64,000 nt of DNA from contig WEDG01005356.1 of assembly GCA_017591395.1 (NCBI GenBank), forward strand, positions 248,001 to 312,000, given 5' to 3'. The number at the start of each line of letters is the position of its first letter. Position 1 is the stretch's first letter. The notes beneath the pieces are model-generated. The model did not search any database. It was not told where the DNA came from and saw only the letters and a program-made list of their open reading frames with translations. Of the stretch, positions 44,201 to 56,200 are shown one piece after another. This DNA comes from Schistocephalus solidus. Lineage: Eukaryota; Platyhelminthes; Cestoda; Diphyllobothriidea; Diphyllobothriidae. The position numbers were made by a program, and so were the translations under genes.

Positions 44201-47200
44201 GAGCGCCTGGCCAGCGGCATTGCAAACCTTACAAGGTGCCAAGATCTCAGCCTCGAAGGGACGTTCAGGACTTTCCTCTAAGGTCTTTTTATAGAAATCG
44301 TTGCTTTCGAGAATTTCTTTGCCAGCTTCTTCATCAAAGCCCCCGGCTTCATTTGTACACTCCTCGCCGATAAGACCATTGAGATTCAGGAAGTCCAGCT
44401 CTTGCTCCAGTTTAAGAACCGCAACCAGCGAGGTTTTGAGGTCGTCTCCAGCCTCAACAGTGGATGCTACTCCCAACGAGGAAGTCCAGTCAATGTCCGT
44501 TTCAACAGCCACAGCAGCGTTCTCCACCGGGGGCCCAGAAGACGATCGCTCAGGAGGGAGCTTCCGTAGTGACCATTGGTAGATCCAAGAAAGATGATTC
44601 TGTAACGACGAAAGACCGACAGTTAGAAAGCGGTCTGCATGATAAATGCCTGCATTTGAATGCTTAGTCCCTGAATTCTGACTTAAGGACTCTTTCGCTT
44701 CAAGATTTCATAGCCCCGCCCATCGTAGGAGTAATTCAATCTCTACGCGCAAATTAAAGAGGGTGGGGGATAGCAGTTCGATTGAAACTTCTGCGTTCGG
44801 CTATTTTTTCTGGGCAAACATTCACCTGTGTGATAAAACTCACGGCTCCCGATAGGACATCGTATCTCAAGTGGCTAGAGCGTTGGCTGTACTTAAGCCT
44901 TTCCCTTGCGGTCGTGGGTTCGAATTAAGCCGAGTTTTACAATTGGGTCAAAGGAATCATGCATCTTTCGTTTATTTCCTACCATAACTCCAGTTAGCTG
45001 CTTCAAGCTGCAAATGGTGAGGCCTTGCCTTGCCGTCTCAGCTGTTTTTGTATTTATTTGGCTGCTTGAAAGCGTTCTCTCTCTCTCTCACGCGAAAATC
45101 AACCGAAAACGGATAGAAGACTGCCGTGGGTGAAGCGTGCAGCATATAATTGAAAGATTCAGCATACCTGGAGGTAGAGTCGACGCTTGATGTACCCCAG
45201 TTTGTATGAGTTTAAAGGGTGGGAGAAGAACTGAATCCGTCCACTGCCATCACCCAGGACTAAATAGGCGAGGGAGTCCGAGAAATCCATGCTCTAGGAG
45301 AGGACAGAGATTGAAAGGAGTTGGTTATCATTATCAGGAGACGCCGAATTCCGCGGAGATTAGCGTTCACTCGAGTTAAAGTTCACAAAAGGGTACCGAT
45401 ATCAGATGGTAACAGTTAGGCTTCATTTGGACACTGGTACGGAGTGCAATATCCCGTCAATTTCAATGTCTTTTTTTTGGCTACGCACTGTTCCCAATGA
45501 GTTCCCATAGATTAGCCTGCCAACCACAGCGCGCCGCAGTCTCTGCCGGGTATGCTTCAGTGGCCGATTCCAGATCCCCACTAAACGGATGACTTTTCGT
45601 TGGCTGATGACAGCACACAAAGCCAGAAGTGGCCATGTCAGTCGCCTTTGTCTTTTTCGGCTGTTATTCTGGCTATAATACTAGTCAACGTGTGGTAGCC
45701 GGCAGGGATCAAGAGCGATCCTTAAGACACAATGGGACATGTGTAACCTGTAACGTGATAGGTGACCGCCCCTCTATCATAGATAACTGATCATTAGTAG
45801 GTAGATGGGGTACAGGGGTGACTAGTTAGAGGGTAACGTGCAGGTAGCATTGCGTCACTCCAGCTGTTTTGTGCGAATGATAAGTGTTCCTGTATCGGCC
45901 CTAAATTGGCAGTCCAGTTTCCCCTGTGGTTCCTCGAGACTAGGTTTTCCGTAGCGGTCACACTCCGGAGACCGCCTTGACCGGCGGGCTAAACGAGGTA
46001 AGGTTATCCGGTTTTGTGTATGTCCCACACCCGGTAGTCCTGCTTCCCATTCCCCTTTCCCTAATTTCAAAAAATTATACGGAGAGGGCGACAAGCAATC
46101 TCCTAGGCGGCTGGGACGAATTCTGAGCGAGGTCAGCAAGAGGAGGTGGATGCCAGCTACACCTTCTGGAGCAACCACTCGACAGTTCGACCGTCGATTA
46201 CGACGAGGTCCACCGTATGCTCCAAGGAAGGGTGATGCAGGGACGGTGACTTGCGCGTGATTTAGTTAAAAGTGATAGTAGAATTGCGCTGCAACTACCG
46301 CACTCTCTCCTCCCCCACCTGAGCCCGGCGTCATGACAGAGTCAAGAAGACCGGCGATGGGAGAGGGCGCAGGTGGCTGGCGGGGACAGGAGCCACCCTT
46401 GGGCGTACCACCAGACCTGGCTCGGATCCCACGGAGTGGATGTGCCATAAAAGCCACATTAAGAATGAGCCATTGCAGCCTGACTCTCAGTCCACAGTTA
46501 GCCACTCCACACAAAACACACATTAGACTGACCACGCGGTCGGAGTGTTCCCGTCAGTTGGCAACCTTCCAAGCCACGACTTTTAGCACACAGTGATAGT
46601 TTCAAACGCGTCAGATTGTTTATGGTGAGGAAAATGAGCTGAGCCGTCGACCTCACTCCCTCCCACCCCCAAAATCAGACCACCGTCTGTGCCGGTCAGT
46701 TGTCTGATGTGGGAGTGGGCGGAGCAACCGCCCAAAAGGCAGAAAAATGCGACCCTGATGTCGCCTTTGCCATCCTGAACAACATCGTAGGATGAATGCT
46801 CTGTCTACCGCAGGACAACAACAATCGATTGATGACCTTACGTCTGTCTCTGCCATGTTTTGGGTAACCGTAACGAGAACGGCCTCCTTCTACTGCAAAC
46901 CTCCGCGGAGCATCGCCCCTTGCTGACCAACACTTTATGTCTTCTGACGCGGAAGGAGGCCACGTGGGTGTGCCCGCGATCGAGGCGTTGGCAGCTTCTG
47001 GACTATGTTCTCATTCAGAGATGAGACTGACAAGACGTGCTCGTGACCAAGGGGATCCGCGACGCCTATGGCTGCCCGGATCACCACCTTGTTCTCTCAA
47101 AGATGGAGATTCGAATGCAACCTCACAGGAGACTGTAAGGTAAGCGACCACCAAGGAAGTTAACCACTTGTTTGTTGAATTTTTATGCTCACCGTCTCCA

Positions 47201-50200
47201 TTTCAGCAACGAACTGGTGCATTGCGTGGAAGGCCTGCAAGCTTTAGATGAAAAAGCCTCAGTAAAGGCCGCTGGTGACAAATGCGGGATGCCGTCGACT
47301 CGACCGCCCGGGATGTCATCGGAGGCGCACGTCGTGAAAACCAGGACTGGTTGGACGACAAAGATGCAGTTTGTTCGCCGAAAAGAACAGACTGCATACA
47401 GCCTAAATCAGTCGACCGACCGATGCAAACGAAGTGTCTTTCTATCGATATCACCGCCGTCGATAACCGGAAACACAGGGCGCTTAGATGGTTCACAAGG
47501 CAGAGGAGATCCAAGGGTATGCGGACCACAATGAGTCAAATAATTTGTTCGCAGCGACCAAGGCTGTCTACGGTCCCCCAGCCAAAGGCACCGCCCCATA
47601 TTTCAGTACCAATGGAACGACCCTACTAACGGAGAAGTCACGAATTCTGGAGCGCTGGGTTGAGTACTTCCGACTTGTCCACGCCACAATCGACCGGCTC
47701 CCTCAAGTGGAAATTACGCTCTCCCTTCCAGAAACCATTCGAAACCCAGTAACAACTCTCTAGCTGGAAAGCATTAGGTTCCAATGCGATCCCAGTTCAA
47801 ATATACAAGCACGGCGGCTATCGTCTGATGAACTACCTCACAAGAGCGCTTCCAAGAGATGTGGCGCCAAGGACAGGTCCCTAAGGAGTTCAAGGACATC
47901 ACAGTCGCCTATCGTTACAGGCGAAAAGATAGCCGACACCTCTGCGATAATCACATAGGTATAACGCTTCTCAATAGCGCAGGAAAAACCCTCGCTTGTG
48001 TCCTCCTCAAACGTCTCAAACGACTCCTCCCTGGAAGCCAGTGTGGCTTCCGACGATACTGTGGCACCCCCAACATTATCTTAGTCGCCCCGGTCACAAG
48101 TTTCAGGAGATGTGAAGTCACTTCTACAATACCTTTTTGGATCTTATGAAAGCCTTTAACACGGTGAATGGAGGTAGACTCTGGAAAATCATGCAGAAAT
48201 TCGGATGCCCTGAGCGATTCACGCACATGCTACGTCAGCTCAACGGCAGGATGATGGTGCACATCACTGCCAACGGGACAGTCTCCGATGCATTCACAGT
48301 GACCATGGGGTGAAGCACAACTGTTCACTTGCTCCCATCCTCTTCAATTTCCTGTTCTCTGCCATGCTGATGGGCTTCTACCGTGATGAGCACCCTGTGA
48401 TCCGCATCACCTACAAGACTAGGAGGGATCTTCTCAATAGCCGGCACATGCAGACCCCAAGGCGTGTGTCTATGACCACACTTCACGACCTGCTCATTGC
48501 GGACGACTGCATACTCAACACCGCGACAGAAAAGACATGCGTCATCTTTGGGATGAACATCAATACCGACAAAACAATGATCATGCACCAACTGCTGCCC
48601 AACAATGCCTACAATGCTTCCCGCATCAACGTCAACGGCACCCAACTACAAGCCGTGGCCAACTTCGCCTACTCGCAGCAGCAAAGTCGACGAGGAAGTG
48701 GCTCATCGCATCTCCAAAGCCAGTCAGGCCATTGGCCGGCTGCAGAACTTCGTGTGGAATCACCACGGTCTCCACCTCAACACAAAGCTCAAGATGTACA
48801 AAGCTGTCCTCTTGACGACGCTGTTGTATGGAGCAGAGACTTGGAAGGTTTACAAGAAACAGGCACGGCGACTCAACCAATTTCGCCCCAGTTGTCTTCG
48901 AAAAATCCTAAAGCTGCAAGCACAGGACAGGAATCCCGGATACAGAAGCTCTGGAACGAACGGGTATCATGAGCATCAACGCTACGCTGGAGCAACTGCA
49001 ACTGCCTGGAGCGGTTATCTCGTGCGGATGGGCAACGAGTGACAACCTAAATGCCTTTACTATGGAGATTTCGTTGAGGATGCTCGCTGACCAGAAGGCC
49101 CAGTCGAAGCTCTAAGGACACGTTAAAGGTTTTCTTGAAACGCTTGTAAACCAACCCAGCAACCTGGGAAGACCTCGCTCAGGTCAGATTTACCTGAAGA
49201 AGAGCAGTGAAGATCAAAGCTGTAATCTATGAGGCCAATCGGATCGCCACCGTCAAAGCCAAGAGAGAAGCACACAAGTCTCTCGTGCCTCAGGCCGGCA
49301 ACGCCCGCAGTCAACCCCTCCAAACATGTTCACAAGGTGAGAGAACTCTTCGCGCGCGATTGGGCCTGATCGGAATCTCCAGTGTCCATGCAATAACTCA
49401 ACCGCTGCCTCCTCAATGGCCCCCTGAACCAACCCTGACGTCGGCCACTCGTCACCGGTGACTAAAATCTGATTGCTGCGCCGTCACCGAACACCGATAT
49501 CCCCATTACCTAAAAGCCACCAGGCCTTTTTCTTGGCAGCGGGCACGGACGGGCGAGGAAAGGGAGAATTCGATAAATGCAAAGCAAGTCGACTATCACT
49601 TAAAACGAATTCACACGCAAGTAACTGCGCTTCCTCCTTTCGGCCTGTTGGGAAGCACGTAGTGGACCTCCTCAAACTCGATGATCGAACTATCAGCAAG
49701 CAGATTTTGCATTTCAAATGTTTATTTTGTATTAGTTTTTGTCTTCTTTTCTAGGATCAGCATTTTTATTCATTACTGGTGGAGGACTGCCGATTGAATC
49801 GTCCCGAGCATAGCGTTGCAATCCATTTCTACCCCTCCTAATATTGCCTTGGACCTCGGATACGTCTATTGATGTAAAGAAATGAAAATAGTGCCAAACT
49901 ACAGAGGGAGAGAGAGAGAGAGAGAGAGAAGACCTAAATCTTACCGAGGTCGGTTGTAAGCCCATTTCCATGCCCCAGTAGGAGAAGTCAATAGGAGAAC
50001 AGACAGGGTATGCTGTGGTATAACTTCGCAAATTTGTGGGAAGGTCCGCAGGTTGCTTCAGACTGCCCAGTTCGGTAGGGATCCGTCGCAGTGCTCCGAA
50101 GGGCGTAATATACTCCTCTCGACCAATCCATACAGTGGTCGTTGACCGCGGCCACACCACGATGCCACCGATGCCGGAACGCGGGGTGGCCCAGATCATC

Positions 50201-53200
50201 TCAGGCACAGACAACTGGACACACGCAGGATCATGCAAATCCCAGACATGCACGTCGCGATCTAGTCCTGTCGGCACAACAACAGATCAGCGGGATGGAT
50301 ACCAACAATACATTTTTATGAATAACGAGAAGTGGTGCCAGAGTAATATAAGGCTAAATGGGAAAAGGAAATAAGTAAAATGCCCCTGGCCAAAACAGAA
50401 AGTTCGTAATCTGTGATTTTATGCTTTACCTTACGACAAAATAACCCTGTGAAAACGGGATCTGTGTGTTAGTCTAGTTACGGGCTACGCATGGCGTTCC
50501 TAGGTAGTTGGCAGAGGAGGGCTGTAAGGGATGTCGCAGGTGGAGTCGAACTTTGCAGTTGCATTTCCACTCCTGCTGTGCCGATGCGGTTTGATGGCCT
50601 TTCCACATGACGGTACACAAAGACCCTCACGCATGAACAGGTGACATAGGCGACGCCATCTGGGCAGCTTCAATCAGACACGACCACCGTCGTAGCAAGT
50701 GCCTGTAGGCCATATACCACTACACGTATTGGAGGACCAACTGGATACTCATCGTCCCGGAACCCAACTCAGTCGTGACTGCACGAATAGGATCTAAGCA
50801 CAGCAACAACACTTTATGAGCTGAAGCCGTAGAAGTGTTTCTGGCGCGTGTGGGTCTTCCCACCCGGTCATCCCTGAACATACTTCCACCCTCCCTCCCC
50901 ATCGAAACGAAAATTCCTACGTAGAAAACGACATACAATCCGGTGGGCAGCCCAAGCTCATTCGAGTCACCATCCGGAGTAAAATTCAGCAGACACCTGG
51001 GACTACTAAGTAGTCATATTTAGGGGGTGGCAAGGCTTATCCCCTCGCGGGAAACGGGGATAAAAAGTGCGCCCCTAAGCTTTTATAAAGCATCTCGTTG
51101 GCAAGCTGCTCGTCGATTATGGATCAAAATATGTCGTCCCAAAACCAATCGAAACGATAATTACTCCAGTTGCAGGATGGATCAACACCCGTGACGGATG
51201 AATTCAAAAATCCTTGAGCATTGGGCCGCGCACCTCCATGGCGACTCCAATCACGCGTCCACAATCGGCAAAGAAGCCATCAACCGACTTCCTCAAGTGC
51301 ACACCAACGACGACCTTTACTGTCCGTCTTCCCTGTTAGAAACAATCAGAGTAGTAAAACAGCTGTTCAGTTAAAAAGCGCCAACAGCCGCCGCAATCCC
51401 ACCCAACGCGTACAAATACAGTGGCTTCTAAGTCCGGTAGAATCTTACTTCACTCTTCCGGGAGATGTAGCTCCAAAGGCGCATTCCCAAGACCACAAGG
51501 AAACCGCCATCGTGTATATGTATAAAAACGCGAGTGGAACCGTGAGGTCATTAATAATCACAGACGCATCGCCTTTCCCGAAGTTGTTAACAAAATCTTC
51601 GCTCGTGTCCCACACAATCGCCTGAGCATGTAATCGGAACAGGGAAGTCCTTTCAGAAGCACAGTGCAGATTCCTAAAACACGAAAGGATAAGAGACATG
51701 ACCTTTGCGGCCCGCAAGCTGCAATAAAAGCACCAGGAATTGCGAACCAGTTTCGTGGAGATGATGGAGGCTTTTGAGAACGGAGCGATTCATAGTAATG
51801 GTAAGACAACCACTCGACGTGATGCCTTCTGTCCAGGACGACGGGCAGTCAAGGAAGCATTCGCGGTGAAGCATGGTTTTATACTCACATTTCCCTCCCT
51901 GTTCTCGTTTTCTTCGTCATTCTAATAGATGCCTACTGTGAGGACAGGCCGAGAATGAACAGCGAACACTGATACGATGGACAAATTCTCAGCATCCGTC
52001 GCATAAAAGCATCGCAAGGAGTTTAAAATGCCAGGGTTCACAAGCTCTTATTCGCTGATGACGGCGCATCAAACACTACAATGGAAGTGAGCATGCGGCG
52101 GAGGGTATAGTTTTCGGCTGTCCCAGCTCAAGACTGACTAGCAACACAGAGAAGACTATGATCGGGCATTGATCGGCGCCATCTGATGATTACAGCAAAC
52201 AAAAGATCCATGTCAATGCAACGCGTATCACACCAGCAAACCGATTCACGTACGTGGGACGCACAATTTGAAGAAAAATCGAGCTTAACGGCGGAATGGC
52301 ATAGCCAGACAGGATTTCGGCAAGTTCCAGCACTCCGTCTCGAACCGCCGTGCCGTCCTACGCAAAACGAAAACGAGGATGGACACGATGGCTGTGCTGA
52401 TAATACTCCCATACGGAAAGGAGACGTGAACATTTTATAAAAGCTAGGCAAGAATACTAAACCGTTTCCACCCTAGCTGCCTTTGTCAAGTGCCGAATGT
52501 AAAGTGGCAGGGAAAGAACGACAGACGCCGACATCCCGGTGTCTTCTGTTTCAAGTCAACGGACATTAGAAGCAGAATTTGGACTTAATGGGCATATGCG
52601 GATCCAGTGCAATGTCAAACAGTAACAACCCGCTACCCATCCCACACCACCGCCGCCGCCACCACTTCCACTAACAATGCAGACTCAGTTCCAACCTATT
52701 CCCAATTGCGACCACAGGTTTGAACTCAACACCCATCTGGTCCGTCATTTGCAAATCGATTGCAGCGCGACCGACGAAAGTGCCCGGAGCCCCGAAATAC
52801 ATTTAGCATATACGTCTCGCTTTCCCACCCTTAATCAGGATACTGCACCGTATAGGTCTATTAAGTGTATCCGCCTCCACGAAAATCACTAGCAAAATAT
52901 AATAGTTTTTACCCATTCACCACACCTCAGTCTATCTGTATACACAAACATATCCTGCGTTACACATTAATCCACTCTACAACACACGTATGCACAAAAA
53001 ACCTCTGTAACACTATGCATTACGCCTATAGTAAGCACGTGATTGACTTTTTCAGGACCGTTGCCGTCAGAACATGCCAATCGAAGTTAAGTTGGAAGCA
53101 TGCCCGTAGGTGTGGCGTCCTCCAAGGAAGCGGAAACCAGGCCGTGTATGGTACGCGTGGACGAGGTCGTTCACGTTGTTAGTGACTGCGCATACTCCCA

Positions 53201-56200
53201 TCCTCAGTCGGCTGGACTCGTAAAAGTCCCTGGCGCACGAGAGAGGTGAGAGAAGGAGTTCGACACAGTAGTATTTTGCACCATCTTCCGATTTTAAACT
53301 ACCAACATGAGCCTTTAAACATTTCACCTGAACGCTGGAAGTTACTACACTCACCAAGTCCAATAATAACATTGTTTTGGAGCGGATGCAGAGCCAAGGA
53401 GACGATGGGTCCAGGCAGGAGTTGTGCCAAAAATACAGGACGCAGAAGGTTATCACTGTATTTAGCATAAAATGGATGAAGACAAGCGAGGTTGAACACA
53501 GCCAGATGACCTAAAAGGCGAAAAGGATTATGAACATCACGGTAGCTGTTACGGGCAGGACGAAAGAGTACTATTTTTAAAAGTGACTGTAAAAAAGTGA
53601 CAGTAAAAATAGTCAGAAAGCATGTAGCAAGGTGGCCAGAGTAGGCAAAGAAGAATATGTGAATCACCAAACCGCGAAAACCTACGCAGCAGTTAGGTTG
53701 GTATTACGTCGCTTGACCTATAATATTTTAGATTTCGACCGACAGGGCGCCGGCCCATAACTCGTTCGCAGAGCGGTTGTTCAATGTTTCATGGTCGAAG
53801 AGCCCTAGATTTGAGTCTCAGAGCCTCCTCGCCTGACGACAGCGAGTAAGTCGGAAACGCAGGGCTAAAAACTTCCTTGTTTACGATCATATCATCTAGT
53901 TACTTATCCCTAGTCTAGTTAAGAGTGGGAGCAGGCATTGCGACTGAGGTCGCCAATTCACCAGACCTTTAAAGTCTTGGGGAGATACGATCGCTGGAAC
54001 AAGAATTTTATTCCTCTGACAGCTACCATTTTATAGGAGAGGGTAGTATCAACTTAGATGGAACGAGGTAATGAAGCTGTAACCTTCAGTTAGCAGATAA
54101 GCTAGCAATATAAAACGCAGTAACGATAGGCAAAATACTATGGCTCCTTTTAAAGGTGCCCTGAGAAAGGTCGGCCGCGATTTCCTCCACAGAAATGATG
54201 AAAAACTGCTACCCAGGAGCCGCGGCAAATAGCACTACACAGAAACCTCCCGATGATTTACCTCATACACGCCATTAGCCTGAACACGCAGTAGACTAGG
54301 AAACAAGGTATTTTGTGCAGTCTAGACGGGGTTTTAATCTTTACCGTGTCTTACTGAGCACACTTTCCTACAAAGTTGTCAATTTGTACAGCCCAACGAC
54401 TTCAGGAGGTTTTGGATTTATAATGCGGCATCGCATGCTCATTTAACGCATAGCAACGCGCATCAAGTCTGAAAACACAAGTACTGGCGAGCGCATTAGG
54501 GAGATTTCGGCAGATCCGCAATACAGTTGTGAGAACAGGTCGATGGTATGCGAGAAAACTCTCTATAGGGAAACAACCTAGCTGGCAGACCCCATAAATA
54601 TAAGCGGAATTGAAATGGTTGTCCTCGATTTATCTTCCATCGACGGCCAAGAACACCACCGACCCCCCCCAACCTGACTGCTAGAATTTGAGTTAAGAAC
54701 CTATGTGGCCCAGTATGGGAGGTTGTATTCCCTAAATTCTGCTAGGGAGTGCAGTAAATCAAACACAAGAGACAGGGTCTGAAGTGAGAATGCTCAGGAC
54801 GTACCACTGTTATACCCAACGGCAAGCTGATGGGGAAAATCGTTTCTGATTGCAAGGCAAACAGGCCACCCCAGCCAGGATGGCACACCTGGAAGAGAGG
54901 AAGAAGAAGAAAGGTGAAAGATAACCAACATAAGAACAGTCTGACAGCAAAATACGCGATCAATCCATGTTTATTGGTGTTTTTAATTCATGCAAACGGA
55001 GTATTTTGACCTCTGACGTAAATGCCAATTGCAAATTCTGCTCAGAAGGGCAACACTCTTAAGTTACGCGATCGAACCTGTTTGACACAGGAAATTGCGA
55101 ATCGGGTTCGATGTGACTAGATCTCAGACATTCGGTTCGAGTGCTTTCATGAACACTTCTAATCTCTACTGACATTATCCGCATTCGCTGTGGACCAATC
55201 TGTCTGCGACGGGAGAAAGGGGATCTTCGTTAAAGAAAATTCTCCAAAACATCTTTCAAGAATAAAAGGACTGGTAAAACCGTGATAAAGCAAAGTTCAA
55301 GCAGCTTATGAAATATACACGCGACTCCCAGTAGGATACGCGCATATTTTGACGAGCGGTGGAGTAAAAAAGGATGATGCGAGGCCAGGAAACATACCCT
55401 AGAACAGAAGAGTAAAGTCCTCTATACCCAAGAGCTCGTGGCTCAATGGTTAGGAAATTGGACTTATAATCAACAGGTCAAGGGTTCGAGCCTCGGGTGG
55501 TGCACCAACCGGGATTAAGGAGGGCTGGCTGATGACGACTAATAAGCCAGAAACGACCAGTACAGTCTCCCTTGTCTTTGTCGGCAATGTTCATCTGCCT
55601 ACAATACTGACCGCGATGCGGCTGCTGACGGGGCTCGAGAAGGAACTTCAAGGTGTGACCGGATGAGTGAGTACGGTAACAGATGTGTGAACTTTCCCCA
55701 ACCAATATCAAAACTTCCGATCTAAACCGTTAAGACAACGAGCCCGTGGCGCAGTGGTTTTGGGTGTTTAACTTCAAATTAACAGGTCGCGGGTTCAAGC
55801 CCCGAGTGGTGCACCACCTCGGGTTGGGTATGGCTGGTCCATGACGGCTGATAAATCAGAAATAGCGATCCCAATCTCCCTCGTCTTTATTGGTCATTTA
55901 TTTGAGATAATGCTTACAAAGAATCGACAATGACCCTGATATTACTGACATAGCCTACTTTTACAATTAAAACACCACCTGACTGTAAATTTTCGCCAGT
56001 GCCGCGAAAGACATTGCGCTTCCAACAGTGTCAAGAATGACCGATAAACGTAAATCGAGTTTACTACCAAACCACAGTATTCAAGCTGCAGCGACCGTGA
56101 GAAGACAGTGCCTGTCAAATCATGGGAAAACTTACGTGTGGCCGGAGCCAGAAGGAGGACGCTGTCAGGCTTGAAAGTAAAACAACGGTAGAAATGACCG

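Noticed and set aside
54742..54963. Membrane-protein reading of the frame [15 protein letters not shown] at the 54.8-kb exon
   Set aside because: Only the other frame keeps phase with both neighbouring exons and matches the GTF3C2 PHQLAVGY motif.
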